Shown: positions 1 through 9,399, numbered from the stretch's first letter. The stretch is DNA of 64,000 nt from Maricaulis maris MCS10 (GCF_000014745.1 NC_008347.1:496001-560000), one strand, 5' to 3'. Made by a program: numbers and translations. Notes: generated by a model from the letters alone, not told the origin.

Positions 1-61
1 GCCAACCGCTCATTAAGTTTCGCCGGTCACTCTTCCGATCGACGACGAAGCGGGGGTGCGC

Positions 62-559
62 ATGTTGATTCAGATCACGATACTGGCTCTGGCCGGGCTG
101 ATGCTCGCCGCGGCAATCTTCGATGCGACCAAATTCATCATCCCGAACTGGTTGTGCGGCCTCGTCCTGCTGACCTTTCCCATTGCTGCCGTGGCCGCTG
201 GTCTGGGTTGGGCCGAGGTCGGCAATCACCTGCTGGGAGGCGCGCTGGCGCTCGTGATAGGATTTGCCCTGTTCGCACCAGGCTGGGTCGGTGGCGGCGA
301 CGCCAAATTGTTTGCGGCCGCGGCGCTATGGTTCGGTTGGCCCGAATTCCTTGCATTTCTTATCCATACTGTGCTGGCCGGCGGTGTTCTGGTTGTCATC
401 CTTCTGGCTCTGCGCTGGCTGGCGCCACGCCTTCCCGTCCTGGCGACCCGGACCGAAGGCACGGCCCTGGCCGTAAATGCACCTGTCCCTTACGGAATCG
501 CGATTGCGGCGGGTGTTTTCTGGAGCCTGCCGAACACTGTCTTCTGGGCCGCATTTTAG
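62..559 (+). CDS. cpaA: Prepilin peptidase, Tad pilus (CpaA)
   Basis: Small A24-family aspartic peptidase of the inner membrane that removes the leader of Flp-type pilins. The protein (about 165 aa) is almost entirely hydrophobic with several membrane segments. The two expected catalytic aspartates are visible: one near residue 21 in FDATKFIIPN and one near residue 80 in GGGDAKL (the GxGD-type motif). It is the short form without the methyltransferase domain of PilD. I prefer ATG 62 over GTG 56 because a GGGGG purine run ends 5 nt before the ATG. It precedes cpaB in the same orientation. The pilin gene expected upstream is outside the window. Confidence 0.88.
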   Translation: MLIQITILALAGLMLAAAIFDATKFIIPNWLCGLVLLTFPIAAVAAGLGWAEVGNHLLGGALALVIGFALFAPGWVGGGDAKLFAAAALWFGWPEFLAFLIHTVLAGGVLVVILLALRWLAPRLPVLATRTEGTALAVNAPVPYGIAIAAGVFWSLPNTVFWAAF

Positions 560-626
560 GGGCATTTGAACGGTGTTTTACCGAGCCTGACAAAAGGGCC
601 GCTTAGTCGGCATTCTCGTGGAAGCA

Positions 627-641
627 TTAACGCGACTTTGA
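627..641. promoter_or_regulatory. Candidate CtrA box upstream of cpaB
   Basis: TTAA-CGCGACT-TTGA matches the Caulobacter CtrA consensus TTAA-N7-TTAA at 7 of 8 positions. It lies in the 139-nt gap between cpaA and cpaB, about 60 nt before the cpaB start. In Caulobacter, pilus genes are cell-cycle controlled through CtrA. Assigning the site is inference from sequence match and location. Confidence 0.4.
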
Positions 642-698
642 GGAATTCAGCGTCTCCTAGCACATGTATTCGTGTGCCTGAGAGGTTCGAGACGCCTG

Positions 699-1535
699 AT
701 GAACGCCGTCCGCATCGCCATTCTTGCTGCTGCCGCCCTTGCCGCGGTCGCTGTGGCCTTTTTTGTTCGCCAGGCCATGTCCAGCAACGAAGTTGCGCAA
801 GTCGTCGAAGTCGAAGAAAGGCCGGCAGTGCGCATTCTTGCCGCGCGTCGCGACGTCGAGATCGGCGAGCGAATCAGTGCCGCAGATTTCTACTGGCAGG
901 CCTGGCCCGATGAGGCCCTGGCGCCGGGATATATTGTCGAGAACCGCGGGCAGACTATTGCCGATTTTGCCGGCTCGGTGGTTCGTGCGCCGATCAGCCA
1001 GGGTGAGCCGATCACCGGCCGTCGCCTTGTTCAGCCCGGCGATGCCGGCTTCATGGCCGCCGTCCTGACGCCCGGCATGCGGGCCGTCGCCGTGCCGATT
1101 TCTGCCGAAACGGGGGCGGGTGGCTTCATCCTTCCCAATGACCGTGTCGATGTGATCGTGTCGTTCGAGGAAGAGACCGAGGGGCGCCGCGGTGCCGGTC
1201 GGGCATTTGTTGCACGCACGATTGTCGAGAACGCCCGCGTTCTGGCCATCGACCAATCCTTCTCCAGTGAGGCCGATGACGAAGTCGCGGTCGGCGAGAC
1301 CGCCACGCTCGAGCTGACGCCGGACCAGGCCCGCGCCGTGTCCGTTGCTGTGGCCCGCGGCGAGATCGCGCTTGTGCTGCGCAGCCTGACCGACAATTCC
1401 GGTGCGCCGGTCCTGGTGTCGGGCGGCGAATTGCCGGAAGCGCCGTCGCAATCATTCCAGGAGCGCCGTTCAAGCTCCGTCACCCTGATCCGCTATGGCC
1501 GCGCCCAGCAAGTTGCGCTGGGTGGGGACGAATGA
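699..1535 (+). CDS. cpaB: Flp pilus assembly protein CpaB (RcpC)
   Basis: Periplasmic Tad-pilus assembly factor thought to work with the secretin and the peptidoglycan. The 278-aa protein starts with a single N-terminal membrane anchor (residues about 5-24), followed by a SAF-like domain (about 45-110, with VEIGERISAADF) and a CpaB/RcpC C-terminal domain. ATG 699 is chosen over an upstream in-frame GTG at 672 because it places the hydrophobic segment at the N terminus. The stop codon overlaps the cpaC start (ATGA at 1532), so the two are translationally coupled. Confidence 0.88.
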   Translation: MNAVRIAILAAAALAAVAVAFFVRQAMSSNEVAQVVEVEERPAVRILAARRDVEIGERISAADFYWQAWPDEALAPGYIVENRGQTIADFAGSVVRAPISQGEPITGRRLVQPGDAGFMAAVLTPGMRAVAVPISAETGAGGFILPNDRVDVIVSFEEETEGRRGAGRAFVARTIVENARVLAIDQSFSSEADDEVAVGETATLELTPDQARAVSVAVARGEIALVLRSLTDNSGAPVLVSGGELPEAPSQSFQERRSSSVTLIRYGRAQQVALGGDE

Positions 1536-3007
1536 GGACCGAGATGATGATCCGCACCCTGCTCCTGCTGGCCAGCCTGGCCATGGCCGCGCCTGTCGCG
1601 GCACAGCCCGCCGGCACAGAACGTGGCAACACGATGCAGGTCTATATCCGCGAGCCGGGCAATGGGCCGGTCTCGGAGACACTGGACCTGCCCCTGTCGA
1701 AAGCGGCCGTGGTGCACCTTCCGGTCGATGTGGCGGATGTGCTGGTGACCAATCCGGCGGTCGTCGAAGCCATCGTGCGAACGCCGCGCCGCGCCTACAT
1801 CATGGGCATGGGCATCGGCCAGACGAATGCCTTCTTCTTCGACGCCAATGGCCAGTTGATCCTGGACCTGGATCTGCGGGTCGAGCGCGACTTGTCGCCC
1901 CTGCAAGAGTCCATCGACCGTTTCCTGCCCAATGCGCGGATCGAGGTCGAGGCCATGAATGACCATATCGTGCTGTCAGGCCGCGCTCCCAGCGCGTCTG
2001 ATGCCGATGCGGCGCTGCGCATTGCACAGCGCTGGGTCGACAATCCCGACAACATCCTGTCGATGATCTCGGTCGAAGCGCGCGAACAGGTCATGTTGCG
2101 CGTCCGCATTGTCGAGATGCAGCGCACCATCGTGCGCCAGCTGGGCGTCAACCTGTCGACCGCCGGCACGACTGGTGAATTCGGCTTCGGTGTTTCGACC
2201 AGCCCCGATTTCTCGCGGGTCGGCCGCTTCCTGGGTGGTACCAGCGCCATGCTCGACTGGGTCAGCGGCAATACGGGCGGCGTCGAGTCGGTCAGTGCCA
2301 TGCTGCAGGCTATGGAGCGCGTCGGACTGGTGCGCACCCTGGCGGAGCCGAACCTGACCGCGATCACTGGCGAAAGCGCCAACTTCCTGGCCGGTGGCGA
2401 GTTCCCGGTCCCGGTCGGCCGCGATCGCGACGGCAATATCATCATTGAATACAAGCCTTTTGGTGTTGGCCTCGGCTTCACGCCGGTGGTCCTGTCCGAG
2501 GGCCGCATCTCCTTGCGTATTTCGACAGAAGTGTCGGAGCTGACCAGCCAGGGCTCGCTCACCTTCCAGTCAAACAATGTCCTCGACGATGACGGCAATG
2601 TCATTGGCACGGTGCCAGGCCTGACGATCCCGGCCCTCAATGTGAACCGCGCCGAGACGACCGTGGAACTGCCGTCCGGTGGCAGCCTCGTCCTGGCCGG
2701 ACTGATCCAGGAAGAAACACGCCAGAACCTCGACGGGGTTCCCGGCGTCCAGAACTTGCCGGTCCTGGGCTCCCTGTTCCGCTCGCGGGACTATGAGAAC
2801 CAGGAGACCGAACTGGTCGTGTTGGTGACGCCCTATCTGGTCGACCCGACGAACCCGAACCAGTTGCAGACGCCTGCGGACGGTTTCCGCAATGCCAGTG
2901 AAGCCTCGGGCTTGCTCTTTGGCCGCATCAATCGCGCCTATTCGGTCCCCGGATCGGATACGGGTGATCGCGGCTGGAGCGGTCCGGTCGGCTTCCTGTT
3001 CGAGTAG
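1532..3007 (+). CDS. cpaC: Tad pilus outer-membrane secretin CpaC (RcpA)
   Basis: Outer-membrane channel through which the Flp pilus leaves the cell. The 491-aa protein has a cleavable signal peptide ending near VAAQPAG, an N-terminal secretin region, a BON-like stretch around residues 110-185, and a C-terminal secretin domain (about 250-430) with the family-typical LAEPNLTA and VPGVQNLPVLGSLFRS motifs. Start and stop overlap its neighbours (ATGA with cpaB), as expected in a tightly coupled operon. Further ATG codons at 1544 and 1547 could also serve as starts. Confidence 0.92.
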   Translation: MRTEMMIRTLLLLASLAMAAPVAAQPAGTERGNTMQVYIREPGNGPVSETLDLPLSKAAVVHLPVDVADVLVTNPAVVEAIVRTPRRAYIMGMGIGQTNAFFFDANGQLILDLDLRVERDLSPLQESIDRFLPNARIEVEAMNDHIVLSGRAPSASDADAALRIAQRWVDNPDNILSMISVEAREQVMLRVRIVEMQRTIVRQLGVNLSTAGTTGEFGFGVSTSPDFSRVGRFLGGTSAMLDWVSGNTGGVESVSAMLQAMERVGLVRTLAEPNLTAITGESANFLAGGEFPVPVGRDRDGNIIIEYKPFGVGLGFTPVVLSEGRISLRISTEVSELTSQGSLTFQSNNVLDDDGNVIGTVPGLTIPALNVNRAETTVELPSGGSLVLAGLIQEETRQNLDGVPGVQNLPVLGSLFRSRDYENQETELVVLVTPYLVDPTNPNQLQTPADGFRNASEASGLLFGRINRAYSVPGSDTGDRGWSGPVGFLFE

Positions 3008-3018
3008 TGGAGTTGGTG

Positions 3019-3702
3019 ATGGTGGCCTACAAAAAAACAATCGGTGCCCTGATCGGACTGGCCGGCCTCGTGACGCTCGGAGCTTGCGCTTCGACGGCAC
3101 CGAGCGGGCTTGGAACACCGCAGGCCAGCGCCGTGGCGGAGACCTATCGCGCCGGTTTCGCGGTCAATCCGCAAGATAATGGTCTGACCTGGGCCCAGCA
3201 GGGCATGCTCGCCGCCGTTGCCGCCGAGTACAAGGCGCGCGGCCATGGCCCGCTGGTGATCAGCTATCCCCAGGGCGCCGGCAATGAGGACGCCGCGATC
3301 GGCGCCATCGCCGAAGCGCGCAGCTTCTTCTATGAGCAGGGCATCGACTGGCGCGTGATCGCCGGCGGCGCCTATGACGCCCGCGGCCGCCAGAATGGTG
3401 AGTTGATCTTCTCCTTTACCCGTTACGAGGCTGTCGCGCCGGCCGAATGCGATGGCAGCTGGGACCAGATGGCGCTGGAATTCGACAATCAACACCACAC
3501 CAATTTCGGCTGCGCCCTGGCGGTCAACCTGGCGGCCATGGTCGCCGATCCGCGCGATCTCGTCGCGCCACGCGACATGGAAGCAGGCGATACCGGCCGC
3601 CGTCAGACGGTGATCGAAGGATATCGTGAGGGCCAGTCCACGGCCAGCGAACGCAGTGATTACGAGAGTGGCGCCGTGTCTCGCGTCGGCAGCGGAAACT
3701 AG
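3019..3702 (+). CDS. cpaD: Pilus assembly lipoprotein CpaD
   Basis: Outer-membrane lipoprotein that helps place or stabilise the CpaC secretin (pilotin-like role, known for the family). The 227-aa product has a lipoprotein signal ending in the lipobox LGAC, then the CpaD domain. ATG 3019 is preferred over GTG 3007, which overlaps the cpaC stop, because GGAG at 3009-3012 sits 6 nt before it. It is followed after a short gap by cpaE. Confidence 0.87.
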   Translation: MVAYKKTIGALIGLAGLVTLGACASTAPSGLGTPQASAVAETYRAGFAVNPQDNGLTWAQQGMLAAVAAEYKARGHGPLVISYPQGAGNEDAAIGAIAEARSFFYEQGIDWRVIAGGAYDARGRQNGELIFSFTRYEAVAPAECDGSWDQMALEFDNQHHTNFGCALAVNLAAMVADPRDLVAPRDMEAGDTGRRQTVIEGYREGQSTASERSDYESGAVSRVGSGN

Positions 3703-3714
3703 GGAGGGGCCATC

Positions 3715-5217
3715 ATGTCAGATGCAAATCGCGCAATGAAGCAAGACCCTTTCCTGGACGGTGACGACCCGTTCCTGGACGCGGCTGATGTCGAGCGTCT
3801 GTTGCTGGGTGAAGCGACCCGCGAAGAGATGAACCGGGCGCCGGCCGCAGCGGCGCCGGTCGATGATTTCGGTGATGACGACCCGTTCATGGCGGATGCC
3901 GGACCGGCCCCGTCGCCTCAACCAGCAGAACGGGTGATCGATCCGGTCTTCGAGGACCTGCAGGATGAAGTCCCCGGTCTGTCGGCTGCTGAATCGCTGT
4001 ATGGTGAAGTCGATAATGACGTGCCGGACCAACCGGTTCCGCGCATTTCAGTCGGAGCCTTTTGTGAACGCCCGGAAACCGGCGCCCTGATCCACAATGC
4101 CGCCAATGATCGCCGGCTCGCCAAGGCCCATGTCACGGTCGAGCTGGGTGGTCTGCCGGCGGCGATCGAACGTTACCACGACGAAACCACGCCGAATTTG
4201 CTGATCATCGAGAGCGGCATGCGGGGCAGGGGCCTGTTCGACCAGCTTGAGGAGCTGGCCGGGGTCTGTGATCCCGACACCAAGGTTATCATCGTCGGTG
4301 CGGCCAATGATATCAGCCTGTATCGCGAGTTGATGAAGCGCGGGGTCAGCGAGTACCTGGTGCCGCCAATGACGCCGATGCACGTCATCCGCACCATCTC
4401 CGAACTCTTTCTCGACCCGGAACAGCCCTTTGCCGGCAAGACGATCGCCTTCATCGGCGCCAAGGGCGGTGTCGGCTCGTCAACCATTGCCCATAACTGC
4501 ACCTGGGCGATGACCGAGGGCATGCAGTCAGATGCAGTCCTGGTCGATCTGGACTTGTCTTTCGGCACTGCCGGGCTCGATTTCAACCAGGATCCTGCCC
4601 AGACGCTGGGCGATGCCCTGGCCGAGCCGGACCGGCTTGATGATGCCCTGCTGGACCGCCTTCTGGTTCGCTGCACGGATCGTCTCAGCCTGTTTTCAGC
4701 GCCCGCAACGCTGGACCGCGAGTGGGATTTCGGTCCGCAGGACTACGAGACCGTACTGGAAAAGGTACGGCGACAGGCCCCCTATGTGGCGCTCGATCTG
4801 CCGCACATGTGGACGCCCTGGGTCAAGCAGACGCTTCTTGCTGCCGATCAGGTGGTGGTCACCGTTTCACCGGACCTCGCCTCCCTGCGCAATGCCAAGA
4901 ACCTGTTCGACCTGGTCGCCGGTGCCCGTCCCAATGACGAACCGCCGCGCGTCGTGATCAACATGGCCGGCATGCCCAAGCGTCCGGAAATTCCGATCAA
5001 GGATTTCGCAGAAGCGCTCGGGACGCCGCCGACCCTGGTCCTGCCGTTCGAGCCGCAATTGTTCGGCAAGGCGGCCAATAACGGCCAGATGATCACCGAA
5101 CTCGATCCCAAGTCCAAAGCGGCCGAGGGATTCTCCCATCTCGCCAGCCTTGTCTCCGGCCGGACACCGGTGGCGATGCCCAAGCGTTCACTCATCGCAA
5201 AACTTTTCGGAGGCTAG
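3715..5217 (+). CDS. cpaE: Tad pilus localisation ATPase CpaE (TadZ)
   Basis: ParA/MinD-like protein that positions the pilus machine at the pole. The 500-aa protein has three parts: a low-complexity acidic N terminus (residues 1-100) containing three DPF motifs, an atypical receiver-like domain (about 105-235), and a MinD/ParA ATPase domain beginning with AKGGVGSST near residue 250. The second P-loop lysine of the usual GKGGVGKT is replaced by Ser, a variant common in CpaE/TadZ proteins. AGGGAGG upstream of ATG 3715 is a strong ribosome site. Downstream is the assembly ATPase cpaF. Confidence 0.92.
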   Translation: MSDANRAMKQDPFLDGDDPFLDAADVERLLLGEATREEMNRAPAAAAPVDDFGDDDPFMADAGPAPSPQPAERVIDPVFEDLQDEVPGLSAAESLYGEVDNDVPDQPVPRISVGAFCERPETGALIHNAANDRRLAKAHVTVELGGLPAAIERYHDETTPNLLIIESGMRGRGLFDQLEELAGVCDPDTKVIIVGAANDISLYRELMKRGVSEYLVPPMTPMHVIRTISELFLDPEQPFAGKTIAFIGAKGGVGSSTIAHNCTWAMTEGMQSDAVLVDLDLSFGTAGLDFNQDPAQTLGDALAEPDRLDDALLDRLLVRCTDRLSLFSAPATLDREWDFGPQDYETVLEKVRRQAPYVALDLPHMWTPWVKQTLLAADQVVVTVSPDLASLRNAKNLFDLVAGARPNDEPPRVVINMAGMPKRPEIPIKDFAEALGTPPTLVLPFEPQLFGKAANNGQMITELDPKSKAAEGFSHLASLVSGRTPVAMPKRSLIAKLFGG

Positions 5218-5224
5218 TTCGCCC

Positions 5225-6751
5225 ATGTTCGGCAAGCGTGCCGGAGGACCGACACCCACGACCGCCCCGATGACGCCGCCGCCGGCAGCGCCAAAGGCCG
5301 AGGCGCGTCCGGATCCTGCGTCGCACCGGGAGGCGCCGTCAGCCCCCGCCGCCATGCCCAGCGCGCCAAACGCCGCTACGCCTGCCCCGAAGCCGGTCGC
5401 CAAGCCGGCACCGGGTGCCTATACCGGGCCAAAAGCTGCCAAGCGTACCGTGCGGGCCGCCGAACCCGGTGGCCGGTCGGAAGAGTATTATGCGATCAAG
5501 ACGACGATCTTCAACGCCCTGATCGACACCATCGATCTGGGGCAGTTGGCGCGTCTGGACAATGAAACCGCGGCCGAGGAAATCCGCGACATTGTCACCG
5601 AGATCATCTCGATCAAGAACGTCGCCATGTCGATCGCCGAGCAGGAACAACTGCTCCAGGACATCTGTAATGATGTGCTCGGCTTTGGTCCGCTGGAGCC
5701 GCTCCTGGCTCGCGACGACATCGCCGACATCATGGTCAATGGCGCCGACAAGGTCTTCATCGAGGTCAATGGCAAGCTCGAGGAGACGAATATCCGTTTC
5801 CGCGACAATGCCCAGCTGATGAATATCTGTCAGCGTATCGTCAGCCAGGTCGGACGCCGGGTTGATGAGAGTTCGCCGATCTGTGACGCCCGCCTGATGG
5901 ACGGCTCACGCGTCAACGTCATCGCGCCGCCGCTGGCGCTGGACGGCCCGACGCTGACCATCCGGAAGTTCAAGAAAGACAAGCTGCAGATGCAGAACCT
6001 GGTGGAGTTCGGCTCCATCACGCCGGAAGGCGCCAAGGTTCTGTCCATCATCGGGGCTTCGCGCTGTAACGTCCTGATTTCGGGCGGTACCGGCTCCGGC
6101 AAGACCACGCTTTTGAACTGCATGACCGGCTTCATCGAGGAAGACGAGCGCGTCGTGACCTGTGAAGACGCCGCCGAATTGCAACTGCAACAGCCCCATG
6201 TCGTCCGCCTCGAGACCCGTCCGCCGAACCTGGAAGGGTCCGGCATGGTCACCATGCGGGATCTGGTCAAGAACTGCCTGCGTATGCGTCCTGAACGGAT
6301 CATCGTCGGTGAGGTGCGTGGCCCGGAGGCGTTCGACCTCCTGCAGGCCATGAATACCGGCCATGACGGCTCGATGGGCACACTGCACGCCAACTCGCCG
6401 CGCGAAGCCATGTCGCGGATCGAGTCGATGATCACGATGGGCGGTTATAACCTGCCCGCCAAGACGATCCGTGAGATGATCGTCGGCTCGATCGACGTCA
6501 TCGTGCAGGCGGCACGCTTGCGCGATGGTTCGCGGAAAATCACCCACATAACCGAAGTGGTCGGCATGGAGGGCGAAGTCATCGTCACCCAGGACCTCTT
6601 CCTCTACGAGATCAAGGGCGAGGACGAGCACGGCAAGATTGTCGGCCAGCACGCCTCGACCGGTATCGCGCGTCCGAAATTCTGGGATCGCGCCCGCTAT
6701 TTCGGCCTGGAACGCGAGCTCGCCAATGCGCTCGATGCGTCGGAGGCCTGA
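5225..6751 (+). CDS. cpaF: Tad pilus assembly ATPase CpaF (TadA)
   Basis: Hexameric GspE/VirB11-family ATPase that powers pilin polymerisation from the inner membrane. The 508-aa protein begins with a Pro/Ala-rich linker (residues 1-75). Next come the N-terminal domain, a Walker A SGGTGSGKTT near residues 285-294, and the Walker B/His-box block RIIVGEVRGPEAFDLLQAMN to GTLHANSP (about 355-385). ATG 5225 follows GGAGG of the cpaE end. The in-frame extension back to 5150 lies inside cpaE and is rejected. Confidence 0.94.
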   Translation: MFGKRAGGPTPTTAPMTPPPAAPKAEARPDPASHREAPSAPAAMPSAPNAATPAPKPVAKPAPGAYTGPKAAKRTVRAAEPGGRSEEYYAIKTTIFNALIDTIDLGQLARLDNETAAEEIRDIVTEIISIKNVAMSIAEQEQLLQDICNDVLGFGPLEPLLARDDIADIMVNGADKVFIEVNGKLEETNIRFRDNAQLMNICQRIVSQVGRRVDESSPICDARLMDGSRVNVIAPPLALDGPTLTIRKFKKDKLQMQNLVEFGSITPEGAKVLSIIGASRCNVLISGGTGSGKTTLLNCMTGFIEEDERVVTCEDAAELQLQQPHVVRLETRPPNLEGSGMVTMRDLVKNCLRMRPERIIVGEVRGPEAFDLLQAMNTGHDGSMGTLHANSPREAMSRIESMITMGGYNLPAKTIREMIVGSIDVIVQAARLRDGSRKITHITEVVGMEGEVIVTQDLFLYEIKGEDEHGKIVGQHASTGIARPKFWDRARYFGLERELANALDASEA

Positions 6752-6753
6752 TC

Positions 6754-7752
6754 GTGATTACTGGTGACATGGCCTTTATCATAGCTGCCATCGCTGCCTT
6801 CATGGCGGTGGGCGGTGTTGGATGGGTTGCCGTCGGTGCGGTCGGTGACGCGCAGTCGAAAAAGCGCATGAACCGGGCGGTCGGGACCGGCGGTCTCCAG
6901 CGCGGGCGCCGTCAGACCTCGGCGCTCGACCAGGCTGCACAACGCAAGCGGCAGGTCCAGGAATCGCTCAAGGATCTCGAACAGCGCCAGCGCGACCAGC
7001 GCAAGAAGTCACTGTCCATCAAGGCCCGTATCCAGCAGGCCGGCATGTCTTTCACGCCGGCCGTGTTCTGGATGGTCTCGGCCGGTATGGCCGCCGCAGG
7101 ATTGCTGATCGCCTTCATTACCGGGCAGAGCCTGCTGGTGACCGCTGGTATCGGCCTGGTCAGCGGCCTCGGCATGCCGCGCTGGTGGCTCGGCTTCCTG
7201 CGCGGACGGCGCCAGAAACAGTTTTCCGGCGAATTCGCCAATGCGCTTGACGTCATCACACGCGGTGTCAAATCCGGTCTGCCACTCAATGAGTGTCTGA
7301 AAATCCTCTCGGTCGAGAGCCCGGAACCGGTCAAGACCGAGTTTGCCAAACTGGTTGAGGGCATCGCCGTCGGCGTGTCTCTGCCCGATGGCCTGGACCG
7401 GATGTGCGAGCGCATGCCGTTGCCAGAGCTCAACTTTTTCCGCACCGTTCTGATCATCCAGCAGAAGACCGGCGGTAACCTGGCCGAGACCCTGGGCAAT
7501 TTGTCCGTGGTCCTGCGCTCCCGCAAGATGATGCGCGAGAAGATCGGCGCCCTTTCATCCGAGGCCAAGTCGTCTGCCGCGATCATCGGCTCGCTGCCGC
7601 CAGGCGTGATGGGCATCGTCTATGCCACCACCCCGTCCTATATGGGCCAGATGTTCACCCACCCGACCGGCCAACTGATGCTGCTGGGTGGTCTGACCTG
7701 GATGTTCATCGGCATCATGGTCATGCGCGGCATGATCAACTTCAAGATCTGA
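6754..7752 (+). CDS. tadB: Tad pilus inner-membrane platform protein TadB (CpaG)
   Basis: One of two GspF-type platform proteins that connect the CpaF motor to the growing pilus. The 332-aa protein has an N-terminal membrane helix (about 5-30), a charged cytoplasmic linker (50-90), a membrane pair (about 103-145), a T2SSF domain (about 165-290) and a C-terminal helix. I chose GTG 6754 because GGAGG at 6742-6746 is 7 nt upstream; ATG 6769 is possible. It follows cpaF by 2 nt and pairs with tadC, 7 nt downstream. Confidence 0.88.
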   Translation: MITGDMAFIIAAIAAFMAVGGVGWVAVGAVGDAQSKKRMNRAVGTGGLQRGRRQTSALDQAAQRKRQVQESLKDLEQRQRDQRKKSLSIKARIQQAGMSFTPAVFWMVSAGMAAAGLLIAFITGQSLLVTAGIGLVSGLGMPRWWLGFLRGRRQKQFSGEFANALDVITRGVKSGLPLNECLKILSVESPEPVKTEFAKLVEGIAVGVSLPDGLDRMCERMPLPELNFFRTVLIIQQKTGGNLAETLGNLSVVLRSRKMMREKIGALSSEAKSSAAIIGSLPPGVMGIVYATTPSYMGQMFTHPTGQLMLLGGLTWMFIGIMVMRGMINFKI

Positions 7753-7759
7753 GGCGGCC

Positions 7760-8755
7760 ATGTTCGGGATCGGTTTCACCGAGATACGAGACTTCCTGAC
7801 CGATCCGGGTTCCCTGATCGCCATGGTCGCGGCCATCCTGGTGTTCGCCACCGTCGTGACCCTGACCTCTCCGGCCCTGGGTTCGGACAAGCTCGACAAG
7901 CGGATCAAGTCGGTCAACAACCGCCGGGAAGAGCTGCGCCGCAAAAATCGCGCGGCAATCGACGCCGCTGCCATGGCCGGCAAGGGCACCATCCGCGGTG
8001 CGGAGGCCAAGGGCCTGGTGCGCAAGGTGGTCGAGGCGCTCGACCTGCAAAAGGCGTTCGAGGATCCGGCCCTGCACGAAAAGCTGGCCCAGGCCGGCAT
8101 GCGCGGCCAGCGGCCGGCGATGACCTTTTACTTCTTCCGCCTGCTGTCGCCTTTCATCCTGTTCGGCGTGGCCTTGTTCTACGTCTTCATGATCAATGAT
8201 TTCGGCCTGCCGCAGATCACTCGGGTCTGTTTTTCGTTCGGGCTGGGCTTGCTGGGCTACTACGCGCCCAACCTCTACCTCTCCAATCTCGCGGCCAAGC
8301 GACAGCAATCGATCATGGGTGCCTTTCCCGACGGGCTGGACCTGCTGCTGATCTGTGTCGAGAGCGGCATGTCGATCGAGGCCGCCTTCCACAAGGTCTC
8401 CAGCGAGGTCGGCTCGCAATCGATCGAACTGGCAGAAGAGCTGTCCCTGACGACCGCCGAGCTGTCCTACCTGCAGGACCGCCGTGTGGCCTATGAGAAC
8501 CTCGCCAAGCGAACCAATCATCCCGGCGTCAAGGCGGTCTGTACCTCTTTGATCCAGGCCGAGCGCTACGGGACGCCGCTGGGACAGGCGCTGCGGGTAA
8601 TGGCCAAGGAAAATCGTGACATGCGCCTGGCCGCTGCCGAGAAGAAGGCCGCCTCCCTGCCGGCCAAGCTGACCGTGCCGATGATCATCTTCTTCCTGCC
8701 GGTCTTGTTCGTCGTCATCCTCGGCCCGGCTATCATCCGCTTCCAAAGCATGTGA
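7760..8755 (+). CDS. tadC: Tad pilus inner-membrane platform protein TadC (CpaH)
   Basis: Second GspF-type platform protein of the pilus machine, paralogous to TadB. The 331-aa protein has an N-terminal membrane helix, a basic linker (about 40-75), two central membrane segments (about 125-175), a T2SSF domain (about 195-300) including DGLDLLLICVESGMSIEAA, and a hydrophobic C terminus. A GAGG element precedes ATG 7760. It is the last recognisable tad gene of the co-directional run. Confidence 0.88.
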   Translation: MFGIGFTEIRDFLTDPGSLIAMVAAILVFATVVTLTSPALGSDKLDKRIKSVNNRREELRRKNRAAIDAAAMAGKGTIRGAEAKGLVRKVVEALDLQKAFEDPALHEKLAQAGMRGQRPAMTFYFFRLLSPFILFGVALFYVFMINDFGLPQITRVCFSFGLGLLGYYAPNLYLSNLAAKRQQSIMGAFPDGLDLLLICVESGMSIEAAFHKVSSEVGSQSIELAEELSLTTAELSYLQDRRVAYENLAKRTNHPGVKAVCTSLIQAERYGTPLGQALRVMAKENRDMRLAAAEKKAASLPAKLTVPMIIFFLPVLFVVILGPAIIRFQSM

Positions 8756-8817
8756 CGAATCCGTTCTGGCGCGTTACTTGAATGGTATCGAGCATGTTGA
8801 ACAGGTGGACACAGCCC

Positions 8818-9318
8818 ATGTTTTCCGGGCGCAAGACGGCTGAAAAGCTCCGCGAGGAAATCCGCAGCGCCGACGCGGCTGTGGGTGAAGCCATGAGTGC
8901 GCTTGTCACCGGGGATACCGACGCTGCCCGCAAGGCGCTCTCGCAGGCCCCGAAAACCCATTTCGTTGACATGGGCTGGAAGGTCGGACTGGCCAGCGCC
9001 ATGATCGAACTGAAAGCCGGCAAGCGAAAGCCCGGCCTGCAAAAGCTGATCGCTGTCTGTTCGCGCCTGGATGACACCTCACTGTCGCGGGACGACAAGA
9101 ATTACCTCCGCCTCTATGCGCTCTATCGCAGCAGTGAGGCGAGCAAGGATGGTCGGGCGCCTGTCGAAATGCGGGTCCTGGTCGAGGATTTCCGCTTTGA
9201 CCACACCCTGGTGACGCCGCTTTTGCGCAAGGATTTTCCGCTCAAGACCGTCGACGACGAGGACGCACCGCCGCCCCCTCCGCCGCCGCCACCTCCAGTG
9301 CCGACCGACGCGGGCTGA
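8818..9318 (+). CDS. Uncharacterised protein with polyproline tail, beside the Tad locus
   Basis: A 166-aa protein I do not recognise. It is soluble in appearance and mostly helical, with two Ala-rich helical repeats (about 10-70) that could form a TPR-like hairpin. It ends in an acidic stretch, a run of ten prolines and PTDAG. There is no signal peptide. ATG 8818 is favoured by AGGTGGA at 8803-8809; in-frame ATGs at 8782 and 8794 are alternatives. It is co-directional with and close behind tadC (62 nt), so it may be co-transcribed with the pilus genes, but this is inference only. Confidence 0.65.
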   Translation: MFSGRKTAEKLREEIRSADAAVGEAMSALVTGDTDAARKALSQAPKTHFVDMGWKVGLASAMIELKAGKRKPGLQKLIAVCSRLDDTSLSRDDKNYLRLYALYRSSEASKDGRAPVEMRVLVEDFRFDHTLVTPLLRKDFPLKTVDDEDAPPPPPPPPPPVPTDAG

Positions 9319-9399
9319 ATATTTGTATTCCGTTGTCCGCCAACGGTGGTGTAGCCTCTCGACGGGGTGAGGTGACGCAATACTGGGCGGAATATTCTC

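Noticed and set aside
5150-5224. N-terminal extension of cpaF
   Set aside because: It lies inside the end of cpaE. ATG 5225 follows a ribosome site and gives the usual length.
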